Shown: one piece after another, positions 10,733 through 21,949 of the stretch | Layout: each line of letters opens with the position of its first letter | Numbering within the stretch: position 1 is the first letter of the stretch | NCBI GenBank assembly: GCA_918026815.1 | Contig: CAKJVC010000017.1 | Coordinates: 682,001-746,000, forward strand | Origin: Chalara sp. BL73 | Lineage: Eukaryota; Ascomycota; Leotiomycetes; Helotiales | Direction: 5' to 3' | DNA length: 64,000 nucleotides | Notes under the pieces: generated by a model | The model's database searches: none | What the model saw: only the letters and a program-made list of their open reading frames with translations | Told to the model about the DNA's origin: nothing | Translations under genes and position numbers: made by a program

Positions 10733-13291
10733 TTATGGCAAACTCAAAAAGAGCCTCAATAGCTGAGGGTACTTGGGAGTACCAAGACCCGTGACGGGAT
10801 CCCAGTTTTCGACAGCGCTAAATCCGGGACCTCCACAACCGGGATTGCTACCATTGACGATATCATTGAAGACCCATGGGTTGGCATAAAGTACAGGGTT
10901 GATGAACCCAACAGGTCCTTTCCCAACAGCGGTGCGTTCCTCGTTTATTAGGGTGATAATGCTGCCCCATATTGGCGCCGCTAGGCTTGTTCCGTAAAAG
11001 TGGTAGTCGGTCTGATTTGTATACGCACGGAACTGTGCACCGTTGGCAGAAACATCAGGGAGGCCACGGCCGGCACGATTGTAGACTCCACCGTTCTCGC
11101 CAATATTTGTGGCTTCGGCGTTAGCAGTGTAGTAAGGTAGGCCTGGGTCATGGTTTGCAAAATACTTGGCTACGGCAGATTTCTGGTATTCTGGAACAGG
11201 GAAGTAATTGGAGAATCCACCAGAAGACGCAAATAGCTCGGCGCCAGGACCGAGATTCGCTTGTAGAGCTGATTCAGGATCCTTGACCGTTTGGTTGTCA
11301 TAAAGCCGTGTTGCTCCAACACTCGTAACGTAAGGGCAAGTAGGGAAACTTGGATTATAGATGGTCTGAGCGTCACCAACACATCCTAGATCGCCATCGT
11401 CGCCAGGGAAGGAAGCGACGCCATAGTCACCTGTATTTCAGAATCTTCGAGTTAGCTTGCCTCTTCGATCTAGCCTCTGGAGCATAATAATTTGACAGGA
11501 ATGATTTACTCGCAAGGCATAGTCAAGGTGTATATTTATGCCTTGAGAGCAAAAAAATCAGGGAACTTGATCAAATATGGCTTCGAATCGAAAAAGCTGA
11601 CACTTACCAGAAGCCCACACAAATGTATGGCCTTGTAATCCAAGTTTCAAGAACTCATTGCATTGACGTTTGGTGTAATTAACTGGAGCGTCATACTCAG
11701 AAACACCATATGAGACGCTTATGACTCGAGTGGGCTTGTAAGTTCCACAGTTTAGGGCTCCTTTATAACCTCCTTCAGCAGGATCAGGATAAGTCGGATC
11801 AATACCTGGACTGTTGCCTGTGATGTTGTATGCAGTATAGTTGCAATAAGAACCATCTAGTGCATCTAGAAAAGTATTGAATCCTCCATCAGTAAATGCT
11901 TCGATATTATCGTCCACTTGATACAGTGTTATAGTTTGGGGCTAAAAATTCGGTCAGAGTTTACTGCTTAAGGGCTCTACTTGAGGTGAAACGTACGTAT
12001 ATCAGTGAGTAAGCAATGTCCATGTCGATATCGGACTCCCCAGTATTGAATTCACTTCCAGGCTCAACTGGTGCTTGTCCACCATCAACCGAATTGAGGA
12101 GAGGATGAGTATTTTGTGGAACATATGGTGCATATTGAGCGAAGAACGAATTCAGATCCTCTTGTGAATAGGTGTCGCCACTTTCAAAAAGTCCAAGAGC
12201 ATTGACATTATCTTTCAAATGCGCATTTGGTATGCCATAAAGCGCTTTAAGGCAAGGTGGAGTAACATTCCTGCCGCAATCTTGTAGTTCCACGGGCAAG
12301 TTAGCCGCAGCAGGGGGCAATTTCCAATGGCTTGCCTTGGGAGGGATGACTTTAAAAGGGCCAGGATTTCTGTGATAACCCTTGCCTGCTTGACCTCTCT
12401 TGACTTTGATCTTTTTCAAAGTTGCTGAGAGTTTGATCCCAGGGGTGATATAATCTATATGCTCCCGAATGGCTTGGGGGAGAGAATAGCTACTTACCAA
12501 TATGTCAGCAGAAAGAATACATTTACAAGGATTTACGTACTCCTCGCAGCCAATTCTTACACTTCCAGAAGAGTGCACATGCTCATAGTATTTAGTTTGG
12601 AATACTTCCTCAGCTTTCCATGCAGGCATATCAATAGCGAGCCATCCTTTGTTATCAGAATGAACGATGCTCTCCTTTCTGACTCCTGTTGCAACAAGCC
12701 AGTTACGAACTATCTGGACAGTTTCCTCAGAGGGTGCAAACTTTGAATGCACATCTTCTGGGGTCCAATGCCTTCCAAAATTTGGGGAAGAAGGATCAGA
12801 ACTGATAGTCATTAGTAGCGATAAATATGTTAGAGATTCCACCGAAGCTACATCAGCAGCTTCACGCCTACCATAAAGCCTGAAGCATAACCCCACTACC
12901 CTTTCAATTCCCCTCCTCGTAAGATTTAGAGCAGATCCAATACAAAAAGGAAATTTGTACATTGATATAGATGAATCGCAGCTCTCTTTGTATTCCTTGC
13001 CAAGATAATATTGGCATAATACATTAGGGTAGCAAGGTTATGCCCCAAATTTTACAGTGATTAGGGTTAAACTTACATATCCATAAGATCTGAATAGCCA
13101 TCCTCAAGATTGTTTTGCGTCAATCCAATGCGAATTGGTAAAACAGCATTCCCATCGACCCGAAAACCACGACTCCATAGCCTTGGACGTGCGACACGTT
13201 TTTCATGAATGGTGTATGTAGCAGGAGTTGGGACCGCATTACACAAAGCCGCGAGAGTGGCAATCCGAGCCACCAACGAGAAGAATTTCAT
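10733..13291 (-). CDS. Sedolisin (S53) serine peptidase, tripeptidyl-peptidase-like
   Basis: Five exons on the minus strand: 13291-13077, 12801-12541, 12489-11997, 11941-11608 and 11430-10733. Phases close to give 666 residues, normal for a fungal pre-pro-sedolisin. The N-terminus (MKFFSLVARIATLAALCNA) is a signal peptide. The pro-domain follows, with the NLEDGYSDLMD / SSPNFGRHW signature. Catalytic residues are visible: Glu and Asp of GESDID (about 310 and 314), the oxyanion Asp in SGDYG (about 436), and Ser in GTSLAAP (about 583). The C-terminal calcium site has DIVNG and VENWDP. It is expected to be secreted and auto-activated at acid pH, removing tripeptides or acting as an endopeptidase. 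The first intron is 275 bases and the fourth 177, longer than usual here; all borders are GT-AG. Exact specificity (TPP versus aorsin-like) cannot be told. Confidence 0.92.
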
Positions 13292-15553
13292 TTTGATGTA
13301 GTGAAGAAGTGAACAGGAGGAGCAATAGTTGTCGGCCAAGAACCCAAGGCTTGGTCTAAGGCTTGTTTAAAAGCTTGATAAAGCTTGTCCATGGGGGCGT
13401 CGGCTTATAGGGGCAAGACCAGCATCGTCAACCATTCATTCCGGAATTGGCATCTCAATATCTGGTACCTTGATTATCTCCGTCATTGATCCTCAATTAG
13501 TGCAGCTCTAGTGTAGCCAATTCGCTACAGCTATTGGTAATTGATTTTGTGCACGGGACCAACTGCCGCGCTACCCCAAAATAGGAAGCTTGTAATGTGA
13601 TGAGCTTACAACATACTTTATGAACAGGGAAAGTTATGCATATACGGAACTTACATCCTTGATACCAACGGCAGCTCAATCAAAGGGGCCTCTTCTAGTG
13701 AAGTAGCGTCCCGAATCTTCCATCATTGCCTAGGCTTCATAGTGAGAATATATTCCGCTCGCTACTGACCTAGGGATAACACAACCAGCAAGTCTCCAGA
13801 AATTAAATGACTCAAAACTGTTATAAAAACTGCAAATGCAGCCTCCAGCTATGCGAGGATTGATCAAAATCTATCTCAAGCAGAGTGCATGTATCCAGCA
13901 GAGGATAAATCACACTGCACATAGGTCATTTTCTGTATCAATGCCGCACTAATCCAGTCTTAATTATTGGCGCCTTGTCTTCGACCATCATCACTTTACG
14001 TGAAAATCAAGCTCCAATCTTGTAATATTACTAAAACTTGTGGAAAATTTATGAAGGAGGCTTGCATACACAGATCCTGAGGACATGACTGCAAGCCTTA
14101 TTGGGTTCGCATATCGATGTAGTCTAACAACTAATGAGTTTTCTCTGCCTTTTGCAGAGGAATATCATCCAAATCATACAGAAGCCTTCCCTGTATATCA
14201 TAAATCACCTCAGTGATAATACACTATCTTCCGATAAATGGCTTATTTACCTCCCAGCCAGGAAGGAATTTCCTGCATGCCGTCCCTGCCATAAAGTGGG
14301 AAGTATTTTGTTGTCATTGCACCGTAGTTGGAAATTCGCATCTACAATGTTTCCCTCCAGTATCCTGTCTTTGCCAGCTTTCTCTAAGCTAATCCTATAC
14401 CAAGCGTTCTTTGTCCTCTACTTGTGATGCCATAAACAAAACTTCATCCCGGATCATAGTCCCCTGTATAGCTCCGAGAATTGCTCCACCTTGCGAGTGA
14501 ATGGTATTGCATCTCTGGAGTCCCCATTAGGGCCGGGAATCGACTACTAGTTGTCACTCTATGCAACTTCTGTGAATAGCAATTTAGTTTAAATTTAGAG
14601 ATAGCAGCGGGCTCAATTAAAAGATGGGAAGTATTAAACAGACATTAATCTCTCTGGATATATTTGACTTCACCGTCAATATGATGCATAAATCCGCCGC
14701 AGAACGCCATTGCAACCAAATGAACATTACCTACGGAATAGAAGTATGCGGGAAACCCCCAAGAGCTAGACAGGTAAGACTAATGATTTCGAGCAGGTAA
14801 TCTTCTCTGATTGGGCAATTAATTGTAATGTTTCTTTTTGCGTCGTCGCTGCCGTCGTCTCCTCCTTCGGCTTACATTTTGTGCTGATTGGCGCCAGGGT
14901 ATTATTTTCAGACTGCTTATTAAAGTCAAGGAAGAACATGATAGTATAAACTATGAAATATCGTCAAGGAACATAAGTGCTTTCAGGTAAACACTTAAAC
15001 TTACTTGCAGCCTGTTAGAACCTATATCTCTATAACCATTGAATGTAGACCGCTGGAGGTGCCTTGAGATGCAGGCTTTATTACAAATTACGTTGGCATT
15101 AAATCGCACATAATGCAGCCAATCACACATATGCCGTGTCAGTAGGCTTATAGCTCTGCAGCTGAGTATATTGAAATAGCTGCAGGCAAAACTAAATATT
15201 CCCTTTATGCGATATTACTCCCTATCAAAAAAAATCACAAAAGAGTAATTGCTTTCGTGTTTGTCTACAACAAATATATTTGCAGGCTGGAGGGCCGGAG
15301 GAAAGAAGTTACATTGGCCGTTGCCTTGCAACCTTCCTAGTTCGAAGTTGCAGATGTTGGAGAACTAATTACAAGTGTTGGTAGTCAAGTATGTACTGTC
15401 AACCCTCCTTCCGTACATACTCAATTTAGACCTTCGTTTTCCACCTCTTATTGGCTTGATGGCCGTGTATTTTAATTCGCATCTCTATTTCACTATTAGG
15501 TTTATTGACCTTAACCACGGCACATTCTCTTTGAAAAAATAGCATCATACGTA
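13292..15553. other. AT-rich gene-poor stretch
   Basis: No supported coding sequence over about 2.3 kb. The first part should contain the sedolisin promoter. Open frames, for example 14134-14427, are short and show no recognisable domain. It directly precedes a decayed gene, so older relics may be present. Confidence 0.5.
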
Positions 15554-17714
15554 ATGAGCCAGAAACTCCCGCTGTTCATTGCGACGCTAACTTCCATCAT
15601 CGAGAACATGCAGTCTCATTGCAAAAGTACGTCAGGTACAGGCTCATATTGTAGACACGGTGCAGACAAACTCAACAGACTTTGACACTATCCTTCTCCC
15701 CCTTGCACAGGTCGAAAATGCTATTTCTGCAGAAATTAGTCTCCTCAGGAGTTACAGAGACATATCGCCCGATGCAGGCGTGCGAAAGGCGTCAAGCACT
15801 GTCGCAGCCACGTTTTATGGCTCCGTTATTGAAGCATCGGTGAGTAACGATGGCCTGTTCAAATTAGTCGATGCGGTGCTGCGTAATGGCGAGCAGCTCG
15901 ATGCAAAATCCTAACCTCTATTAAAGAAAATTCACAGAAATCAAATTCAGAATGGATTATTGTTCACAGATGACACCAAGCGCGAACATTTGCGAGATAT
16001 CAAGTTGCGGTTGAGCCGGCTCAAATCTAAATTTCTCGAAAGTTCAGCTGAAGTAGGTTGTAACATTTGGCTGACTCGTCAGGCGCCGGAAAGCGTGCCT
16101 GACTATAAATTGTCCACTTTGGAAACAGGCACAGCTGAAAATAAGGGCAAATTTGGACTGGCTCTGCATAAGGAGGCGAATGTAATGCAAGTCCTGATGT
16201 ATGCCAGGAATGATGAGACGCGAAAGCTCATATACATGGCTTCCGAGAATGAATGTCGAAAAATGAACTTTCGTTCAAAGAGATGATATTGTTCCGTGAC
16301 GATGCAGCCCGCATTCTGGTCTATCTGAACGACGCCGCATTTCGACTTGAGCCAAAAAGGGCGAAGAACCCTGGAACTGTGGATGCCTTCCTGGAAGAAA
16401 TAGTCTCATAAATCTCTGACGCGGGCTATGTCGAGCTTGAGAGCTGGAAAGGCTCAAGAAAATGTATGCTGAGTCTCGTGGAAAGCTGTATGGTGGCCAG
16501 TATTTTCTCTGGGATCATCCGTTTTACAACCGACTCATACTTGAAAGAAACTGCCCGTCCGATAAACAACATATAGCAAAGTATTTCCCTATTCTGGCAA
16601 CGGTTCTCAAATTATTTGGCATAAAGACGGTCTTATATTCAATGCCTGGAATGACGACTAAGAAAGTAGAGGATTCCTTGGCTAGTTCTATCTTGACCTT
16701 TTTGCCAGGGGAGGCAAACGACCAAATATCTTTAACATCAGTACTATTCCTGTAAGTGTGAATCTTTATTCAAACACTAGAGGTATTCCCGATGTCTGAT
16801 AATCTTAGGGTTGTATCCAAGGTGATAAAGCTCGTCAATATCTTGCAACAGCCTTAGTGTGTGGTTTTCCAAGTCTGGTACTCAAACGCCAACTCTTTTA
16901 CAACACCGTAATGTCGTGCTGCTTTTCCACGAGCTAGGTTATGGCATTCACGAACTCGTAGCTTTGACCAAATTTGAATGTTTCCACGGAACTGCATCGC
17001 CTGAAAACTTTGCGGAAGCACCGAGTCAGCTAATGGAAAATTGGTGCTGGACCCCAACACAGTCGAAGCATCTTAGCAAACATTATTCACATTTATCTCC
17101 GGAAAACTTCTAAGCGTAGACAGAAATAGCGGATGGAGAGCCGCCGCCCCCTGAATACCTACCCGATTCCATAATAGCCAGTCTTGTTCGCAGCAAACAT
17201 GTCAGCAGCGCATTGATGTGCTGGCGGCAATTGTCCTACGATATATTCGACATGAAGGTGCATGAACTCAACGGTCGCACAGAAGCGAAGGGCTAGGATT
17301 TAGCTACGAAGTGGAACTAGTGTCGACGCGAAATCCTTCCTGTATCTGGATGCGAAGCTGTATATGGACAGGAAGATTGGGTATGGGGACATGGCTACGC
17401 AAATTTTAGCCTCGCAGTGGATAACTACGACACAGGGTATTATAGTTATATGTTGTGAGTGCTTGGGAACTAAATCTTAATCGCTTATATAATTCGCTGA
17501 ACGTGAATGAAACTTCCATAGCTCGCTTGTATATGCGACTGATATATTCTATACTATTTTCTAAGCGGACTTTGAGAATGCCTTCGAAGGTCGCTGATAC
17601 CTCCATTCTGTGCTTGAAAAAGGAGTCAGTAAGGTTGAACTGAAGATCTTGACCGAGTTTCTGGGAAGAGAACCGAACAGCCTAGCGTTCTCGATCGAGC
17701 CGAACCTCATTTAG
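15554..17714 (+). pseudogene. Decayed M3 metallopeptidase (thimet oligopeptidase/MepB type)
   Basis: Broken full-length relative of cytosolic M3 oligopeptidases. Family-like stretches appear in order: FDTILLPLAQVEN (about 15680), FKLVDAVL, KREHLRDIKLRLSRLKSKF, AAFRLEPKRAKNPGTV, FLWDHPFYNRLILE, the zinc region FHELGYGIHELV (about 16925), FAEAPSQLMENWCW, and a C-terminal EFLGREPN ending at 17714. Lesions include an in-frame TAA at 15912-15914, a loss of reading frame in an A-run near 16258-16264, a TAA near 16408, and further frame changes. In the zinc motif HExxH the second His is Tyr (TAT at 16940-16942), so even an intact protein would lack a metal ligand. The relic is contiguous and in order, which suggests decay in place rather than an inserted fragment. 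Confidence 0.85.
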
Positions 17715-18572
17715 TAATCTTCAATGCTGTTACTTGCTAAGTACGGCTCAAGTTCTATTAGTTCTGGATCTAACGAGATAGTTTTATTTTGTGGCTTTTA
17801 TAGGTAAGTATGGGGAACTATGGTATTTAGTCTCCCTTGCGGCGGGTGGTGTGGGGGTTTTTTTTAAAAAAGAAGAAGAAGAATAAATACTATAACATGA
17901 TAGATTTAATAAAATATTCATTTTATTTGTACGGCTTGGGTTTAGCCCGACAGATTAAAAAAGAATTCTACCGTATTTTCATGTTGAGAGCATTATTGAC
18001 AAATTGTCTTGAATACACACAAAGTAACACTTCCCTAATGCTTTCAGTTACTCTACTGCAATGATAGCCTTTCAATGTAAGATAATACTTCTGCCGGAAC
18101 GAAAGCCTACACCAATCGGGTGTACGGAAGTATATTTGTATTGACAGAGATGGCGTGTTACAAATGGAGAAGTGTCGCAGTAGTACTGTTTTCGAACGCG
18201 CTGGGAACGAGCGCAGTGCTACATTTGAGAAGTCGTCAAATAGATTAATCTAACAAGGCCAAAACAGCTGTCTCCTATGACCTTTTGAGCAGCACTACCA
18301 CTAGCGTAATAGTGACTTCAGGGAGAGATCGTTGTTTTTGCTTTATTGGAACATTCTCCCCAACAACCCGAGACCGACCCAGTCCTCCCCAACGATCCCC
18401 TCCTCGTACATGTTCTATTGAAGTGAGAAACCTTGATTTATATACGAAAAAAGAAAACTTGTGTTATATATACATTGTAGGCGGAGACCAAGCCTATTTC
18501 CGTACATAGATCACGTGACACAATGGTCCTTAACATTGTTCAGACCGCCCATCCCTGTAAGCACATGTGTGC
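17715..18572. other. AT-rich intergenic stretch
   Basis: No gene seen. Contains a G-run followed by T8A6 and GAA units near 17856-17884. The end should be the 3' UTR of the minus-strand GH43 gene. Confidence 0.5.
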
Positions 18573-20804
18573 CTATAAGATTATCTGCGGCGAAACACTC
18601 GTGAGCGTCGGTATCACCGTCTCTATGAAGCCGGTATCTGGATCAAATGTCAAAACATCGATCGTTGTCTCGCGATGCTGGCCGTCGCCGCCTGGGATCG
18701 CAAAGCGGTGATACGCGATATACCAATCGTCGGTGCCAGGCACGTTGGTGATCGAGTTGTGTCCAGTTGCCAGAATGCCCTGTGAGGGGTCCTTCTGCAA
18801 GATCACTCCGCGGTACGTCCATGTACCTGTGGCGCTCGTAGAAGTTGCGTAGCCGACTCGGTAGTTCTCAGATCCCGTGTCGTCGATCGAGTAAGTGAGA
18901 TGGTATAAGCCCTGGCGATATACCACGAATGACCCCTCGCGGAAGTCCGTTAGGCCGGAGATCGCGCGGATAGTATCTGCTTTGATCGAGACCATGTCGT
19001 CACCTAGCTCGGCGTAGAGCGGCTTGCCATTGCCCCAGAACAGATAATACTTCCCTGTTGCAGGGTCGCGGAATGCTGCGGGATCGATCGCCTGGCCACT
19101 GGTGACCGCCTCATTGTTGAGAATCATTGCAGTCGACTGGGCCGTAAACGGCCCTTCGGGATTGTTGGCCACCGCAGCACCGATCGTCTTCCGATTGTAG
19201 GTCGGATTATGGCCACTGAAGTAAAAGTAATACTTTCCGTTCCGTTCTATGATTGTCGGAGCCCAAGCATTCCCAGACGCCCATGGCACGTTTCCGCTGG
19301 TACCATTGAGAACAAGGAAGGGGGTTGCTGATCGTGTCCAGTCTACGAGGTTGTGCGACTTCCACACGTAAAACTCTTGCCCTCCCCAGCCTGCGAAACC
19401 GTCTGTTGTGGGGTATATGTAGTAGTTTTTACCAAAGACTACGATGTTGGGATCGGCATACAACCCCGGTAAGACTGGACTACCCTCTCTTTTGGCGATG
19501 GCGGACCGCTTCGACTTCGAGGATGAACCTGTCAATCCTGCGATCTCTGCTGCCGTGATTGGAATAACGGTGCCATGGCGTGGACTAGTGGGCAAACTGA
19601 ATGACGCCGACACTTTCCAGCTGGGCTTTGAGATATCCGCCGTCTCGAGCGGGATGTACCCGCGTCCCGAGTACTCGTCAACAAAGAGGTAGAACTTTTG
19701 GCCGTTTACATCACCTGGATTAGAGTGGAATACTGTCGGTCCTTCAACCGCGCTTGTTCCTGCATCGCGGCCAATGCAAGTGTCCAGGATCGTCCAAGAT
19801 GGTAGCGAAGCCAAGAGCGAGCTGGAGCTTTCCTGGATAATATCAGAGCAACCAGTGCCACTGGCACCCTCGTCTTTGGTGAAGCGATAGAAGACATTGT
19901 TGGATTCAATTACTGTCGAATCAATCCTAGACATTCCCGCATCCTGCCAAATTTGGGTGGAACTGAAGGTGACGAAGTCGCGGGTTGTAACATAGAGCAT
20001 TCGATGATATGTGCTGCCGGTATGGCTCGTGTCGGTCTCAGCATAGAGCGAAGATGCCCAAAAAACGACATACGCGCCAATATCCGTGTCGTAATAAGCC
20101 TCTGGAGCCCATGTGTTGCCAGCGGTTGCAGGTGAGACGAGCACGTGACGCTGGGCCGACCAGGTCTTGAGATCGTTCGACTCCCACACTTCCAGGTAAC
20201 GGCTTCCAATACGGACCGAGTCGCCCCAGGAAGTCCCAGATCCAATCGAGAGGTCGGTGGCAAGGAGGTAGAACGTATCACCTTCTGGTGATCTGATGAT
20301 GAAAGGATCACGCAGGCCTTTAGTTCCCTTGGTCGAAGTAAGAACAGGTTGGCCACCGTTTAGCTCATTCCAATGGAGTGCATCGTTTCCCTGACTAGCC
20401 GCAAAATAGATCTTCTCACCAGCTATCGTGTTGCCAGTAAAATATGCGAAAGCGTATGCCTCGAACTCAGCGATTGTTACGGCCGCACGCACAACAGCAG
20501 TGAGAGTACGTTCAGTGACAGCTCCTTCGTCATCGATCGACGCTGTGAGGGTGACCTCTGTATCACTCTCTGGCCTATTTACAACACCATCGACCGCGAT
20601 GACAGAGGGGTCGCTGCTTGCCCATGTAATAGATAAGCCATTGGATTCCTCCGGTAGATAGAGGTTGCCACGGACATCTTCAATATTGGTGACTGTTACA
20701 GCGGCGAGTGCTGCTTCGATCTGGACAGCATTGCGTATTGCAAGCGCATTGACAGTTGTTGTCCAGCCGGTGATGGCGGAAAGCACAAGTGAAAGAAAAC
20801 GCAT
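18573..20804 (-). CDS. Secreted tandem GH43 glycosidase with N-terminal Ig-like domain
   Basis: Intronless gene of 743 residues. A signal peptide (MRFLSLVLSAITGWTTTVNA) is followed by a beta-sandwich segment (about 40-110) resembling the bacterial Ig-like domains found before GH43 modules (ITWASSDPSVIAVDG). The first GH43 module (about 115-430) has Asp in GLRDPF, WAPEAYYD and Glu in AVEGPTVF. The second (about 448-743) has Asp in LYADPNI, AIDPAAFRDP and Glu in FREGSF, matching the general base, pKa modulator and general acid of the family. A linker around 433-445 is rich in Ser/Lys with two Lys-Arg pairs (KSKRSAIAKRE), so the two modules might be separated by Kex2. Likely substrates are arabinan or arabinoxylan side chains, acting outside the cell. 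It is visibly richer in G+C than its AT-rich flanks. Confidence 0.88.
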   Translation of the reverse strand: MRFLSLVLSAITGWTTTVNALAIRNAVQIEAALAAVTVTNIEDVRGNLYLPEESNGLSITWASSDPSVIAVDGVVNRPESDTEVTLTASIDDEGAVTERTLTAVVRAAVTIAEFEAYAFAYFTGNTIAGEKIYFAASQGNDALHWNELNGGQPVLTSTKGTKGLRDPFIIRSPEGDTFYLLATDLSIGSGTSWGDSVRIGSRYLEVWESNDLKTWSAQRHVLVSPATAGNTWAPEAYYDTDIGAYVVFWASSLYAETDTSHTGSTYHRMLYVTTRDFVTFSSTQIWQDAGMSRIDSTVIESNNVFYRFTKDEGASGTGCSDIIQESSSSLLASLPSWTILDTCIGRDAGTSAVEGPTVFHSNPGDVNGQKFYLFVDEYSGRGYIPLETADISKPSWKVSASFSLPTSPRHGTVIPITAAEIAGLTGSSSKSKRSAIAKREGSPVLPGLYADPNIVVFGKNYYIYPTTDGFAGWGGQEFYVWKSHNLVDWTRSATPFLVLNGTSGNVPWASGNAWAPTIIERNGKYYFYFSGHNPTYNRKTIGAAVANNPEGPFTAQSTAMILNNEAVTSGQAIDPAAFRDPATGKYYLFWGNGKPLYAELGDDMVSIKADTIRAISGLTDFREGSFVVYRQGLYHLTYSIDDTGSENYRVGYATSTSATGTWTYRGVILQKDPSQGILATGHNSITNVPGTDDWYIAYHRFAIPGGDGQHRETTIDVLTFDPDTGFIETVIPTLTSVSPQIIL

Positions 20805-21949
20805 GATATCGTCGTTCTAGACGGCATGGGAGGTGGTCAGGGACCTCAACGTGCATCGCACTGATATATATATACAGGGCAGTGTCGTAGTGTCATTACG
20901 GTCCGAGCCACTCCTAGAGTTTTTGCCCCCCTCAACGAAATATAGAAAGAGTTGGTCATACTTCTCCGTCCTGGGTTACGTTCTGCACACGGTGGCTTCG
21001 CTGATGAAGGCTATATGTTCTCCGTTCGTGAGATGGGCATTTTACCCACCAATCCTACATTATTAACGTCGCCCTAACCACGGCCGAGGATGGAGTACAA
21101 AAAAAGCTAGGCATCTTCGTCGTGACTTGTGAGGGGATGATAGCTGATTTGCTCTGAAAAATGCATCCATCGCTTCTTAAGTCGGCAAGGAATCTAAGAT
21201 CACAAGCCCACAGCAGATCCCCAGCATTCCCCGCTCCCCGCATTTGGACCGTACAATTGTGCGGAGAGACAGGCTTCAGAGAGCAAGTTACTAAATATTA
21301 AACAACAAACTGTTATGTAGCTGGTCTAGTACTCGTCGCTACAACGTTGTAGGCTCCTCTCCAACGTCAGCGGGGAAACCGGTGCCGGGGGGTTAAGCCA
21401 GTCGTCGTCATTTGCAGGGCTAGCAGCCAGATGCCGAAGCCCATTCTCAGCCAAGAATATTGAATACCGAAGCACAACCGCACCTATCACCTTTCAGCGC
21501 TTATGCCTCAGCAATTGCTACTAGACAGATTGTCCTTGTACATGTACTTCGTATGTAGGTATCTCAACGCGCGGCAACAGTTGAAGAGACAAGATTCTGC
21601 TTTGTTAGTCACATGTCAAGACTTCACACATGGGAAGACTGTGCGCGGATTCGCTGGGCGTGATGGTTCTCCTTTAGTTGTGTCTAGCAACATGAAGGGG
21701 AAGGCTCATCGCCTGGCAGTATTCTGATATTCTCGAGCGTCAACCCTCCATTCTGTGTTCATTAGTTTGGTGTCTTCGTTAATTACAAGCTTTTAGGAAT
21801 TGCTCTCATTCCTTCGACTGCACTTCGTGGCGTCACGCGCTAAAGTACTTCAGGCCATGGTCTTCATATCTAGAAGACTCTGATTGTGGGCTGATTAAGG
21901 TTTTCACTATGTGATGGTGCATAGGATGTAATCAGTTCAGGCTCTTCTA
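20805..21949. other. Intergenic stretch between GH43 and NLR relic
   Basis: Holds the GH43 promoter next to the gene. No further coding sequence could be supported; open frames are short and unrelated to known families. Confidence 0.5.
20864..20874 (-). promoter_or_regulatory. TATA-like element of the GH43 gene
   Basis: An alternating ATATATATATA tract about 60 bases upstream of the ATG on the minus strand. Position and sequence fit a core promoter; not otherwise proven. Confidence 0.45.
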
